A DNA stretch of 64,000 nt from Vibrio sp. JPW-9-11-11 (GTDB taxonomy: Bacteria; Pseudomonadota; Gammaproteobacteria; Enterobacterales; Vibrionaceae), in contig NZ_SZQJ01000008.1 of NCBI RefSeq assembly GCF_013369335.1, forward strand, positions 62,001-126,000, in the 5' to 3' direction. The notes under the pieces were generated by a model. That model searched no databases. It was given only the letters and a program-made list of their open reading frames with translations, and was not told the origin of the DNA. Below are positions 10,946-20,277 of this stretch, in pieces. Numbering within the stretch: the first letter of the stretch is position 1; every line of letters begins with the position of its first letter. A program made the position numbers and the translations under genes.

Positions 10946-11517
10946 CAATAGTTCCCTCGATAGCCAATTAAACGGATAGGGGATTGATTGCTGGCTGAGA
11001 TGATGAGCGACACCTGTTTCAAGCTTGCATCGCTAGCATCGGGATAACTGACGTCTATATCCAACCGAAAGTTGCGATAGCTACTACTGCCATCACTGAT
11101 CAAATCATCAAGATCGCTGCAGATTTCGCTACCACCCGGGACCCAACAACCAATAAAATCATCAACATCGTCATAGCTTTGTGGATTCTCAGCGGTTTCC
11201 CCTCGGTCACTATCGAGACCTAAACTTCGGCTGCTAGTGTCGAATGCGGAACAGTCTATTGCCCCGACATCCACCGAAGAGCAGCGAACCGCGCCACCTT
11301 GAAAGTCGCTGTGATGATCAAATCCGCGCGCCAGTACCTGGGTCATCACGCTTTGACCTAACGCCGCCGCGCGCACCTGATAATGCGGATCGGCGGAGCG
11401 AGAAATCTGTGGTACTAAAAAGTTGATGATAGTGAGCATCGCCAGCCCCATCACTACAATCACGATGACGCTCTCGATCAGAGTAAAACCGCTTTTTCGC
11501 ACCACGCTTCTTTTCAT
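10945..11517 (-). CDS. mshD: MSHA minor prepilin MshD
   Basis: Minor prepilin of 190 residues with the leader ending in KSG|FTLIES and a glutamate at +5, followed by a helix rich in Val, Ile and Met. The globular part contains four cysteines (RCSS, DCSA, GCWV, EICSD) that could form disulfides in the periplasm. It resembles PilV-type pseudopilins. Start and stop both share a base with the neighbouring genes (TAATG with mshC, TGATG with mshO), a sign of tight coupling within the operon. Confidence 0.93.
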   Translation of the reverse strand: MKRSVVRKSGFTLIESVIVIVVMGLAMLTIINFLVPQISRSADPHYQVRAAALGQSVMTQVLARGFDHHSDFQGGAVRCSSVDVGAIDCSAFDTSSRSLGLDSDRGETAENPQSYDDVDDFIGCWVPGGSEICSDLDDLISDGSSSYRNFRLDIDVSYPDASDASLKQVSLIISASNQSPIRLIGYRGNY

Positions 11518-11975
11518 TATGAGCAGCTCCCTGGTGCGACATAACCGTTCGAATTAATCGATACCTGACACGTCGCGCTGCCAGAACGAATCTGAACATC
11601 GACCACTTGGCTGGGCTCACCGAGTAAGTTGAACTCAAGGCAGTTTACAGTGGGAGAAAAACGCACTTCATCAATCGCAACCCAGTCACTGCGCTGCGCG
11701 CTGGTGAGCGTGCAGCCTTCGATAGAGCCAAGGCAAGTCGAACTAATACGCAGCGCAACCTTACTATCTGAGCTGCAAGAGCTATCCACATTGGACTGCA
11801 TGCGATTCACTTGTACTTGTCGAATCACTGAGATCACCTGCTCTTGAGCAACCGCTGGCGCAAAGCTGGAACGGCCAATATAGCGACTGGCGGCATACAG
11901 CGAAACGATCGCCACTAAGATGATCACTACGATCAACTCAACCAGTGTAAAACCTGTATGTTTTAAGCGCGCCAT
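11517..11975 (-). CDS. mshC: MSHA minor prepilin MshC
   Basis: Minor prepilin with leader MARLKHTG|FTLVELIVV. The ATG at 11975 is chosen because the seven preceding in-frame codons do not fit a class III leader and a GGGGTG lies about 8 nt upstream. The mature part is GspH-like, with several cysteine pairs. It is separated from mshA by the terminator at 12085-12108, so minor pilins are probably made from the fraction of transcripts that read through. MshC is required for MSHA assembly in V. cholerae. Confidence 0.93.
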   Translation of the reverse strand: MARLKHTGFTLVELIVVIILVAIVSLYAASRYIGRSSFAPAVAQEQVISVIRQVQVNRMQSNVDSSCSSDSKVALRISSTCLGSIEGCTLTSAQRSDWVAIDEVRFSPTVNCLEFNLLGEPSQVVDVQIRSGSATCQVSINSNGYVAPGSCS

Positions 11976-12084
11976 AGAAAAACACCCCGCAACCACAATA
12001 GCGTTAAGTATAACGTAACCAGGTTTGTCACTGTTGTTTTTTAAGGAAATTTGAGAGGAGTTGAGGATATAAAAACGGTGGTAA

Positions 12085-12108
12085 GAAAAAGGCCAGCGAT
12101 GCTGGCCT
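12085..12108 (-). terminator. Intrinsic terminator after mshA
   Basis: On the minus strand AGGCCAGC and GCTGGCCT form an 8-bp GC-rich stem with a 3-nt loop, followed directly by a run of T (12085-12090 on the plus strand is A). It lies inside the mshBACDOPQ operon, 13 nt past the mshA stop, and is expected to give more mshA than downstream message. Confidence 0.85.
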
Positions 12109-12120
12109 ATGTATCAAACA

Positions 12121-12573
12121 CTACTGACAAGAAGATACTGTATAAGTTGGCTCAGCATTAGATGTTGATGGATCTATCCCGTAAGTTACATAACAGTTAG
12201 TAGAATCCGCATCGAAGCCATATGCAATTGTGTTAGCTCCAGATACCGCTGTGATTCTTTTCCAGTCACCTATTCCTGCTACAGCTTTCGCAATACCGTC
12301 AGTTGAAGCTTCTGGGTAACCCCATACTGTTTGAATGGTATCGCTACCTGCAGAAATAGCCCCATCCGCTTTGATATCTTCACCTTCAATAGCTGCTTTA
12401 CCATAAACAATACCAGCAGCTCCAGCCATCGCTCCTTTTAGACCTTGAATTGAAGCATCACGAGCATCACCTTGAAGATTCAAAAAACGTGGCGCCGCTG
12501 TGACCGCCAAAATACCTAAAATGACTATCACCACTACCAATTCGATTAGGGTGAAACCGCCTTGTCTTTTCAT
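12121..12573 (-). CDS. mshA: MSHA major pilin MshA
   Basis: Type IVa prepilin, about 150 residues. The leader is [20 protein letters not shown] with glutamate at +5, cut by the PilD peptidase after the glycine, and the N-terminal helix forms the pilus core. Two cysteines near the C-terminus (TNCY and SSCQ) should form the D-region disulfide loop. The ATG at 12573 is chosen over an in-frame GTG three codons upstream because it gives the normal six-residue leader and has AGAAGAGA at a suitable distance. A strong terminator follows, as suits a high-abundance structural protein. MSHA pili mediate surface attachment and early biofilm formation. Confidence 0.96.
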   Translation of the reverse strand: MKRQGGFTLIELVVVIVILGILAVTAAPRFLNLQGDARDASIQGLKGAMAGAAGIVYGKAAIEGEDIKADGAISAGSDTIQTVWGYPEASTDGIAKAVAGIGDWKRITAVSGANTIAYGFDADSTNCYVTYGIDPSTSNAEPTYTVSSCQ

Positions 12574-12606
12574 ACTATACACTCTCTTCTTTGACTACTT
12601 GCAGCG

Positions 12607-13173
12607 CTACTGCAGGGTTACGGTCACACGACCTGTTTCAATTTCATACACAAACTGGTGATCGCTATTGCCCTCTTTTTGCGTGTAGGTGCAAGTGGCA
12701 TCACCATCATTAGCTTGTGCGGAATATCTGATATCTGGGTTACTCGCGGCGTCTTCCACCGTCCCCACTCTTGGTGGGTTTTGTAGCAGGTTATCCATCA
12801 AATCAATACACGCTTGGTTGGTCAGCGATGAAGGAAACGTACTGTTATCTCGATTCACGGCATACGGGTAACCATCGCGAAAATTACCATTACTCTGATC
12901 TGAGCTGGTCAACCAAAAGTTTACCCCATCGTAATCGATACTATTACGCGTGACACCATCAATCGTTTGCGAAGGTCTGGCTTGCGCTTCCCATTGAGCG
13001 CGTGCAGACAACACGCCTGTGGCATAACCACCAGCTACCCCTTCAATGCTGGCTTTTTTGGCTTCATCGGTCACATCGAGAAACCTTGGCAATGCTGCGA
13101 CGGCGAGTAATCCAACCACCACGATCACCACCACTAACTCGACCAAAGTAAAACCAGCTTGCTTATTTGCCAT
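12607..13173 (-). CDS. mshB: MSHA pilin-like protein MshB
   Basis: Prepilin-like protein of 188 residues with leader MANKQAG|FTLVELVVVIVVVG and the same helix-to-globular transition as MshA (LPRFLDVTDEAKKAS). It is the first gene of the structural operon; a sigma-70-like promoter lies just upstream at 13216-13245. Two cysteines (QACI and ATCT) lie in the second half. It is probably a minor or initiating pilin; its close likeness to MshA suggests an origin by duplication. Confidence 0.93.
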   Translation of the reverse strand: MANKQAGFTLVELVVVIVVVGLLAVAALPRFLDVTDEAKKASIEGVAGGYATGVLSARAQWEAQARPSQTIDGVTRNSIDYDGVNFWLTSSDQSNGNFRDGYPYAVNRDNSTFPSSLTNQACIDLMDNLLQNPPRVGTVEDAASNPDIRYSAQANDGDATCTYTQKEGNSDHQFVYEIETGRVTVTLQ

Positions 13174-13215
13174 AGTGTAAAACCTGTAATTTGCTGCGAT
13201 ATATTATACGGAGAT

Positions 13216-13245
13216 TGTATAATTTCGCTATATGTTCCACGTCAA
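13216..13245 (-). promoter_or_regulatory. Probable sigma-70 promoter of mshBACDOPQ
   Basis: On the minus strand TTGACG (13245-13240) is followed after 17-18 nt by TTATAC/TATACA (13223-13216). It sits between the mshF stop and mshB. This agrees with the published view that the V. cholerae msh locus forms two operons with a promoter before mshB. The boxes are read by eye only. Confidence 0.65.
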
Positions 13246-13250
13246 GAAAA

Positions 13251-13730
13251 CTACTCAACCAGAAAGCCCGACCTCGCAGAGAAGTCATTTTTAATCAAAC
13301 TGATAGCAACAAATCTATCCTCGCTATATAAATACAAACAGCGATAACTGCCCGCTATAGATTCGTTGACTATCTTGGTCGGCACCGTACCCATAATTTC
13401 TTGCTCAGGGTAGAGCACCTCGAGCCAATACTGGCAGTCTGGTTGCTGCAAAGTATTGATAGGCTTTACCCATCCCATATTAGTGTAGTTTAGTCGAAGC
13501 TGACCCAACTCTAGCTGCCTGGGCTGCTTGGCCAACAGCCACTGTTGTTTGTAAAAACTCGCCCGCTCAGTGATGCGCTGACTGACCAACTGCAGTGCCG
13601 ACCGATTGGCTTGTTGCTCGATACGTTGCCACATCAAAATAAAACTCATCAATAGCGTAATTAAGACCAGAAGCCAAATCACCCCGCGCAAGCGCTCGAG
13701 CGAGTAGCCTGTTTTAGCCTTTAATTGCAT
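13251..13730 (-). CDS. mshF: MSHA biogenesis protein MshF
   Basis: Small inner-membrane protein of about 159 residues with one transmembrane helix (about residues 14-33, GVIWLLVLITLLMSF) and a periplasmic part that includes QPDCQYWLEVLYPEQE. The ATG at 13730 lies inside the end of mshG (17-nt overlap) and is preferred because the upstream in-frame extension is Cys-rich sequence that simply re-reads mshG. MshF is specific to the MSHA system and has no well-defined biochemical role. It is the last gene of the first msh operon. Confidence 0.88.
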   Translation of the reverse strand: MQLKAKTGYSLERLRGVIWLLVLITLLMSFILMWQRIEQQANRSALQLVSQRITERASFYKQQWLLAKQPRQLELGQLRLNYTNMGWVKPINTLQQPDCQYWLEVLYPEQEIMGTVPTKIVNESIAGSYRCLYLYSEDRFVAISLIKNDFSARSGFLVE

Positions 13731-14934
13731 CCAACATGCCCCACATCGGCAAAAAGATCCCAAGCGCTAAGATCAGCACCATGCCCGCTACAATCACCAA
13801 CAGAATGGGTTCTATACGCGCAGTTAATGTTTTCAAGTCGTAGTCCACTTCGCGATCATAAAAATCAGACACCTCAAGCAACAGCTCGTCGATTCGCCCC
13901 GTTTCCTCACCTACTGAGATCATTTGGATGACCAAGGGAGTAAAAACGCCACTGTTGATCGCGGTTGAAGAGATGGTTCCCCCTGCTTCGATGGAGGCTT
14001 TCATCTCCAGTAATCGATTTTCCAGGTACTTATTTCCTAACGCTTCAGCGGAAAGGGCTAACGATTGGTTTAACGGCACCCCTGCCTTAAGCATTAGGGC
14101 AAAGGTACGTGAAAAGCGTGATAACTGCGCGCGATTCACCAACTCCCCAACCACGGGCATTCGCAAACGAAACTTATCCCATCTTTCTCGCCCTGCAGCG
14201 GTATTAATCCAGGCCTTAAATCCAAACAGGCCAGCCACTATTACCGCAACCATCATCACCCAATAGTTAACAAAAAACTCAGAGGTACTAATCAAGATCC
14301 TAGTTGGCAATGGCAAATCCACCCCAAAACGGGCAAACATACTGGAAAATTGAGGGATCACTTTGACATTGAGGATAAACAGCGCCACCACGATAAAACT
14401 GATCACAAACGTCGGATAGCGCATCGCGGTTTTGATTCGCTTGCGTGTTTCTACCTCTTGCTCATAGTAGCCTGCCAGCTGTAATAGCGCTTGATCGAGG
14501 CGGCCGGTGTTTTCGCCAACATGAATCATAGAGACAAATAGCGGGCTGAACACTTTAGGGAACATCTGCATCGAACTCGATAAGCTGCGACCATTGGTCA
14601 GCTCTTGCGTGACATCTTCCAGAGCGTCTTGAAGCTGTTTGTTGGCGCTATTCTGACTTAACCCTTTCATCGAGCGAAGAAGCGGGACTCCTGCCTTGGT
14701 CAAGCTATACAACTGACGACAAAAAATCACCAACACCTCTAACGGAATCGCTGGGGTAAACAGAGTTTTGAGATCGATGTTGAGTCCACGGCTTTGAGCT
14801 CCGATTTCAACCGAAATCGGAATGATGCCTTTATTCATCAACTGTTCGACTACGGCCTCCTGGGTTGGAGCGTCGATACTTCCCGAGGTTGCCGTCCCAT
14901 CGGCATGGCGACCTTGATAGTTAAACGTCGGCAT
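13714..14934 (-). CDS. mshG: MSHA inner-membrane platform protein MshG (PilC/GspF family)
   Basis: Polytopic protein of 406 residues with the duplicated GspF/PilC domain. The two copies show matching sequences (FSPLFVSMIHVGENTGRLDQAL and FTPLVIQMISVGEETGRIDELL), and three transmembrane segments lie near residues 170-190, 220-240 and 375-397. It forms the membrane platform turned by the MshE ATPase to add pilin subunits. It follows mshE by 8 nt. Confidence 0.96.
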   Translation of the reverse strand: MPTFNYQGRHADGTATSGSIDAPTQEAVVEQLMNKGIIPISVEIGAQSRGLNIDLKTLFTPAIPLEVLVIFCRQLYSLTKAGVPLLRSMKGLSQNSANKQLQDALEDVTQELTNGRSLSSSMQMFPKVFSPLFVSMIHVGENTGRLDQALLQLAGYYEQEVETRKRIKTAMRYPTFVISFIVVALFILNVKVIPQFSSMFARFGVDLPLPTRILISTSEFFVNYWVMMVAVIVAGLFGFKAWINTAAGRERWDKFRLRMPVVGELVNRAQLSRFSRTFALMLKAGVPLNQSLALSAEALGNKYLENRLLEMKASIEAGGTISSTAINSGVFTPLVIQMISVGEETGRIDELLLEVSDFYDREVDYDLKTLTARIEPILLVIVAGMVLILALGIFLPMWGMLDAIKG

Positions 14935-14942
14935 AGCTCACC

Positions 14943-16667
14943 TTAGAGATAAATCGCTTGTTCAAAACCAGACGAGTCGCCTTCACCTAAACTCATGACC
15001 TCACCAAAACTCACCACCCCTTGCATCGCCAACTCCATCGCCGACGCCAACAAAGGTTTATAGTGTTCAGATTGACGCGCAACTCGGGCAAACCCTACCG
15101 CGTCGTTGGCACGCAACTTATCCATCATTTCTTGCTCAAGTTCGAGCATTTCGAACACACCAATACGGCCACGATACCCGGTCAAATTACAGTTCTGGCA
15201 CCCTTTGCCCACCCAGAACTGAGTACCTACCTGGTTAGGGAAGCGCTGAGCCAACCACTGTTTTCGCCCTTCATCCAATGGCTCTTCGGTTTTACAGTCA
15301 GGGCACACTTTGCGCACTAAGCGCTGAGCGACAACCGCGCGCACAGCACTGGCCACTAAGTAGCCAGGTGCCCCCATATCCATCATACGCAGCGCACTAT
15401 CAACGGCGTCATTAGTGTGTAGGGTGCTTAGTACCAAGTGCCCCGTCAGCGCAGCGCGCAATCCTATTTCGACCGTTTCTTGATCGCGCATCTCACCGAC
15501 CAGAATAATATCCGGGTCTTGACGCAAAAAGGTGCGCAAGACCGTCGAAAAATCGAGGTCTATCTTTGGGTTCACTTGCACCTGATTCACTCGCGGCAAG
15601 CGATATTCAACAGGGTCTTCAGCCGTAATGATCTTTTTACTCGGCTGGTTGAGCTCGGTTAGCGCGCCATACAAGGTGGTGGTTTTCCCCGAACCTGTAG
15701 GGCCTGTGACCAAAATCATGCCGTGAGGCCTTTTCAACTGACGTCTTAAACGAAGCAGCAAGTGATCTGGAAGGCCGGATTCTTCAAGCTTACGCACGCC
15801 CGCAGACTGGTTGAGCAGACGCATCACCACAGATTCACCATGTTGAACCGGCATAGTCGACATCCGGATATCCACCGACTGACCTTTAGTGCGGATATTG
15901 AAACGTCCATCTTGTGGTAAACGTTTTTCCGAGATATCAAGGTTGGCCATCAACTTAAGCCTTAACACTAAAGCGGATGCGATATTGACCTCGTTGAGCA
16001 AAGTTTCGTGTAACACACCATCAATCCGTTGACGTAGGCGCAACACGTTGGCATCAGGCTCGATATGAATATCAGACGCGCCGACCTGAATCGCATCCTC
16101 AAATAAAGAGTTGATCAGCTTAACGACCGTCACTTCTTCGCTGTCGTTCCCTTCGATATTGAAGTCGAACGCCTCTGTCACTTGATGCTCGGCTTGCAAC
16201 TGCTCCGCAAATGAAGCGATTTCTTTGGTTCGGCGATAGTAGCGATCAAAACCTTCAACCAATTGCTTTTCGGGTGCAATAACAAATTCAATACTGTATT
16301 GCCCCAACTGACCGAGCAACGCTTCTTGAGCAAATAGATCGGCTGGGTCGCTCATGGCAACCCGCAAAGTGTTGTCTTGACGACCAATCACCAAGGCCCG
16401 TAATCGTCGTGCATGCACTTCGGGTAATAGCTGGACCGCATCGATATCGACATTAGCCCGGCTTAAATCGATCAAAGGAATATCCAACTGCTGAGCGAGA
16501 AAGCTCAGCATTTGATGCTCAGTGAGGAAACCAAGCTCAATCAACGTCGCGCCGAGCTTTCGCCCTGTGGTCTTCTGTGCGTTTAGCGCCTGCTCAACTT
16601 GCAACTCGGTAATGATGCCCTCTTCGACTAATAGATCGCCCAGCCGTTTTCTAAGTTGAATTTTCAC
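14943..16667 (-). CDS. mshE: MSHA extension ATPase MshE with c-di-GMP-binding N-terminus
   Basis: Secretion ATPase of the GspE/PilB family, 574 residues, cytoplasmic. The N-terminus carries two tandem MshEN motifs (RLGDLLVEEG at 8-17 and LGATLIELGF at 38-47), the documented c-di-GMP binding module named after this protein. Walker A is GPTGSGKT at 322-329, Walker B is IILVGEMRD at about 387-395, and a zinc tetracysteine (C455, C458, C490, C493) is present. It powers pilus extension, and c-di-GMP binding is known to be required for MSHA pilus production in V. cholerae. It overlaps mshN by 4 nt. Confidence 0.97.
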   Translation of the reverse strand: MKIQLRKRLGDLLVEEGIITELQVEQALNAQKTTGRKLGATLIELGFLTEHQMLSFLAQQLDIPLIDLSRANVDIDAVQLLPEVHARRLRALVIGRQDNTLRVAMSDPADLFAQEALLGQLGQYSIEFVIAPEKQLVEGFDRYYRRTKEIASFAEQLQAEHQVTEAFDFNIEGNDSEEVTVVKLINSLFEDAIQVGASDIHIEPDANVLRLRQRIDGVLHETLLNEVNIASALVLRLKLMANLDISEKRLPQDGRFNIRTKGQSVDIRMSTMPVQHGESVVMRLLNQSAGVRKLEESGLPDHLLLRLRRQLKRPHGMILVTGPTGSGKTTTLYGALTELNQPSKKIITAEDPVEYRLPRVNQVQVNPKIDLDFSTVLRTFLRQDPDIILVGEMRDQETVEIGLRAALTGHLVLSTLHTNDAVDSALRMMDMGAPGYLVASAVRAVVAQRLVRKVCPDCKTEEPLDEGRKQWLAQRFPNQVGTQFWVGKGCQNCNLTGYRGRIGVFEMLELEQEMMDKLRANDAVGFARVARQSEHYKPLLASAMELAMQGVVSFGEVMSLGEGDSSGFEQAIYL

Positions 16668-17743
16668 TGTGGCTGCTCCTCTAAACGGCGGATTAGGGCT
16701 AAACGATCACGGATAAACTGCTGTGACTGGCTAGACAAACCAAGCTTAGTCAACGCCTCACCATAAGAGGCCTTGGCTTGAACAAGTTCAAACGCTCGCT
16801 CCTGTTGAATCGCAAGCCCGAGCCACCAGCGCCCACTGTCGGGTTCAAGGCGGACAAGTTGCTGATAACTGTTTAGGGCGATTTCGTCCTGCTTTTGCTT
16901 TTGCGCTAACGCAGCGCGCAAAGATAAGTATTCAATCGAAGCTTGCTCTGGCATGGCGCTAAGTACAGTCAGTGCGGCCGGAGCCTGCTGCTCTTTGAGC
17001 AACATTTTAGCTAACGCTAGCCTCAAATCGACATCCTCGCTATTGAGCGCGATGCCTTTTTGCAACAAGGCTGCCGCTTTGCGTACTTCACCTTTGCCGT
17101 AATACAGCGCAGCCAAACGCTGACGAATGCCGCCATCGTTTGGGGTATAACGCAGCGCTTGATGATAGGCTTCCAAAGCTTGCTTGAGGTTGTTGTTATC
17201 AAGGGCCTTCTTACCCCGAGTCGCAGCTTTCTTAGCTAACTGCTCTGCCGTGAGAGACACTTGCTCCACCACGAGCTCGCCTTGAACTACGTCGCTGACT
17301 GGCTGCGCTGACTGCACTGAGCTTGACGAGCGAGCGTTAACGTTCGAAGACACTTGCTTGGGTTGGCTAGAAGGTTGCGAAGCCGCTTTGGACTCTGATT
17401 CAGCGCTCGTAGAAGAGGCAAGCTTAGTAGAGGCTGTCCTTTTTGGGGTTACCGAGGTGCTTGGCGCAACAAACACTTCGGTAGCTGTTGAAGGTTTACT
17501 GGTAGGCGACATCGACACACTTGTTTCAAATGTCGCGTCAACTTGCGCAGGATACACGGCTTCAGACGGCGATTGCTGCGAAATAGCCCAACCACCCACG
17601 GCCAGGCTGGCGGCGAAGCTGCCGACCACCCAAGCAACGACAGAGCGACTTTTGACCGGTTTAACCTCGGCACGGGTTATTTCCACACCTTGCTGTGTCG
17701 TCTGATTGGACAGCTTTGCCAGCGCTCGATTAATGGTACTCAT
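16664..17743 (-). CDS. mshN: MSHA biogenesis protein MshN (TPR)
   Basis: Protein of 359 residues: a short cytoplasmic head (MSTINRALAKLS), one transmembrane helix at about residues 35-53, and a long Ser/Thr/Pro/Ala-rich linker at about 60-150. TPR-like helical repeats run from about 170 to the end (KKALDNNNLKQALEAYHQALRYTPNDG and following). TPR proteins in pilus systems stabilise the secretin or alignment complex; MshN probably does this with MshL and MshM. It starts 4 nt after mshM and overlaps mshE. Confidence 0.92.
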   Translation of the reverse strand: MSTINRALAKLSNQTTQQGVEITRAEVKPVKSRSVVAWVVGSFAASLAVGGWAISQQSPSEAVYPAQVDATFETSVSMSPTSKPSTATEVFVAPSTSVTPKRTASTKLASSTSAESESKAASQPSSQPKQVSSNVNARSSSSVQSAQPVSDVVQGELVVEQVSLTAEQLAKKAATRGKKALDNNNLKQALEAYHQALRYTPNDGGIRQRLAALYYGKGEVRKAAALLQKGIALNSEDVDLRLALAKMLLKEQQAPAALTVLSAMPEQASIEYLSLRAALAQKQKQDEIALNSYQQLVRLEPDSGRWWLGLAIQQERAFELVQAKASYGEALTKLGLSSQSQQFIRDRLALIRRLEEQPQ

Positions 17744-17746
17744 CGC

Positions 17747-18586
17747 TTAACTCCATCCCCACAGTAGCGGGCTTTTGAACTTGGGCTTACAACTGTCATA
17801 GGTATCATGAATCGCTCGAAAAAGTTGGTGATTACTCACTTGTTTTAGCCCGTCGCCACATGTTAGCACTAACGCTTTGTGGCATATTTGATTGATCAAA
17901 CGGGGGTAACCGTGACTCGCGCGCCAAATCGCTTTTTTGTGGTTCAAACTAAACAGTGTGGTCTGCCCACCGACTTTCTCAACTCGGCTATCGATATAGG
18001 CCACCACCTCTGCGACGGTTAAACCGCGTAACTGGGCACTAAACGTGATGCGTTGGCGCAGTTGGCGTAAATGGTGAGAGGCTAACCGCTCATCCAGCTC
18101 AGGCTGACCAAACAACACGATTTGCATTAGCTTGCGTTGTTCCGTTTCTAAGTTGCCAAACAATCGCAACACCTCTAAGGCCTCATCGCTTAACGCCTGA
18201 GCCTCATCAACCAAGACAACAACTTGCTTACCTTGCTGGGCTAGCGACATTAGTCTTTGTTGAATAACGTCGACCACTCGATTCGGCTCAACATAATCGA
18301 CGCCAAGTTCATTGGCCACCGCCATACGCAATTGATCGCCATCGAGTGCTGGATTAGGGATCAATACCAGCTCAACATTTTGCTCCGCGTGCTTGATCAG
18401 CATGCGACACACCATAGTTTTACCTGTCCCGACCTCGCCGGTGACCTTAATGACGCCCTCCCCCATGTCGAGCGCAGCACGTACGGTATGAATCGCCTCA
18501 TAGTGAGGCGTCAAGCCTAAGAACATTTCTGTATCGGGCGTCAGGTGGAACGGCAAACTGACCAGCCCAAAATGCTCAAGATACAT
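17747..18586 (-). CDS. mshM: MSHA ATPase MshM (ExeA-like AAA)
   Basis: AAA ATPase of the ExeA/GspA group, 279 residues. Walker A is GEVGTGKT at 50-57, Walker B is VVLVDEAQ near 123-130, and the LRQRITFSAQLRGL region matches the sensor part of this family. The opening MYLEHFGLVSLPFHLTPD is the usual start of such proteins. In type II secretion ExeA helps multimerise the secretin, so a role in inserting or organising the MshL secretin is likely. It lies 5 nt after mshL. Confidence 0.94.
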   Translation of the reverse strand: MYLEHFGLVSLPFHLTPDTEMFLGLTPHYEAIHTVRAALDMGEGVIKVTGEVGTGKTMVCRMLIKHAEQNVELVLIPNPALDGDQLRMAVANELGVDYVEPNRVVDVIQQRLMSLAQQGKQVVVLVDEAQALSDEALEVLRLFGNLETEQRKLMQIVLFGQPELDERLASHHLRQLRQRITFSAQLRGLTVAEVVAYIDSRVEKVGGQTTLFSLNHKKAIWRASHGYPRLINQICHKALVLTCGDGLKQVSNHQLFRAIHDTYDSCKPKFKSPLLWGWS

Positions 18587-18591
18587 CGCGA

Positions 18592-20262
18592 TTACTGCTC
18601 GTCAGGGAACCATTCTTGGAGCAAGTCACGCGAGCGTTCTAACTCTTTCTGCCACGTGTTGACGCCCACCACAGAGGGTTTCAACAAAATGACCAGCTCG
18701 GTTTTCTCTGTGTACTGACTGGTATTTCTAAATAGGTGCCCTAGCCCAGGAATGTCTCCCAAGAATGGGACTTTGGATACTCTGTCTTGCGTCGCGGATT
18801 TCATTAAGCCACCAATCACCACCACATCGCCGTCTTGGGCGCGAATGACAGAATCCGACTCACGAATAGCACTTGTCGCCAACGGTAAGGTTAAATCTCG
18901 GTCACCATAGCTGATACTTTTGTTTTCCTCTTTCACCTCAATCACCGCAGGATGGACGTGCAATAGTACATTGCCTTGGTCGTCGATCTGTGGCGTCACA
19001 TCGAGGGAGATGCCAGAGAAGAAGGGGGTCAATTCAACATCCGTTGTGGTGTTGGTACTTGAGGTGCCCGTGTCAGTGTTGGACGAGAAATCCGTTACAA
19101 AATAACTGTCCGTACCCACTTTAATCACCGCTTTTTGGTTATTAGACGCCGTCACTCTTGGGCTAGACAACACATTGAGGTCACCCTGGGTTGCCATAAA
19201 ACTCAACACAGCATCAAAACTGCCGCTCGAAATGACCAAGTTAGACTGCCCGCCCAATAAGTTCCCAATAGCATCCAAGCCCGGGAGTACCGCCGGAATA
19301 ATCGCCCCTGTAGCATCTTTAACGACAGATCCCTGTCCGATGGAATAGTTAGTACCATTGGAACTGAACGCTTTCGACCAATTGATACCTTGCTGGTAAC
19401 CATCGCTAAGAGTCACTTCAAGTATTTTGGCTTCTAATATCACCTGTCGATGCATACGCTGTTGCGAAACCCCCAAAAAGTCACGGACTTCACGGATCTC
19501 ATCAGGATAAGCGCGCAGCGTTATCACACTGGCCTGCGGAGTTACCACCACACTTTGGCCATCACTTGAACCAATTAGCAGACTGACCGCTTGCTCCAAC
19601 TGAGGCCAGAAGTCGCTCTCGCTGGAGGTTTCTATCTCTGTGCCACCTTTGGCTGAATTGTAGCGACTGCTCGAAGACGATGAAGAGTTATTGGATGAGT
19701 TAGACGAGCTACTCTCTGACGAACTGCTAGAGCCCGACTCAGGGTTGGTCACGGTCCCCGTTGAAATTGAAGTAATCGATCGTCCTGAGCGCTTAAACTG
19801 CAAATAGTCGACAGGAATCGTCACGGTACGTAGCCCCGCCGGATACACCTGTATCACGCTGCCCGTTTTGGTGATCTGATAACCGTAGATATCCTCGACC
19901 ACGGTCAACACTTCATCTAAGGAAACGTCATTTAGATTAACGGTAATGGTTCCAGACACGTTAGGGTGGATAGCTGCACTATATTCTGTTCCCTTAACCA
20001 AACTGGCAAAAAAAGCTTTCGCTTCAACTTGATTGGCTTGAACACGAAAACGTTTGATGGTCTGTGACGCTAGCTCTCCGGTGGTCGATAACTCCGGCAT
20101 TAAATCGGCTTCAACCGACGCCGGTAGGCTATCTAAACCTCGACTGTTGTTGTGATTGATCGCTTCATTGAGAGCTCCTTTTGCCTCAACAGGGTCGCGA
20201 TGCCCCATTGAACAACCAACCAATGTTGAAGCAATCGTGATAGCTATAGCGAGTCTACGCAT
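18592..20262 (-). CDS. mshL: MSHA outer-membrane secretin MshL
   Basis: Secretin lipoprotein of 556 residues. The signal sequence ends in the lipobox LVGC (Cys at about residue 17). An STN/N0 domain (about 60-150) is followed by a Ser/Asn-rich low-complexity linker at about 172-200 and then the secretin domain (about 270-535), which contains VPFLGDIPGLGHLFR near the C-terminus. It forms the outer-membrane pore through which the pilus exits. The serine stretch is unusually long and could be a variable spacer or a glycosylation site. Confidence 0.96.
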   Translation of the reverse strand: MRRLAIAITIASTLVGCSMGHRDPVEAKGALNEAINHNNSRGLDSLPASVEADLMPELSTTGELASQTIKRFRVQANQVEAKAFFASLVKGTEYSAAIHPNVSGTITVNLNDVSLDEVLTVVEDIYGYQITKTGSVIQVYPAGLRTVTIPVDYLQFKRSGRSITSISTGTVTNPESGSSSSSESSSSNSSNNSSSSSSSRYNSAKGGTEIETSSESDFWPQLEQAVSLLIGSSDGQSVVVTPQASVITLRAYPDEIREVRDFLGVSQQRMHRQVILEAKILEVTLSDGYQQGINWSKAFSSNGTNYSIGQGSVVKDATGAIIPAVLPGLDAIGNLLGGQSNLVISSGSFDAVLSFMATQGDLNVLSSPRVTASNNQKAVIKVGTDSYFVTDFSSNTDTGTSSTNTTTDVELTPFFSGISLDVTPQIDDQGNVLLHVHPAVIEVKEENKSISYGDRDLTLPLATSAIRESDSVIRAQDGDVVVIGGLMKSATQDRVSKVPFLGDIPGLGHLFRNTSQYTEKTELVILLKPSVVGVNTWQKELERSRDLLQEWFPDEQ

Positions 20263-20277
20263 AAATTCCTACAAACC

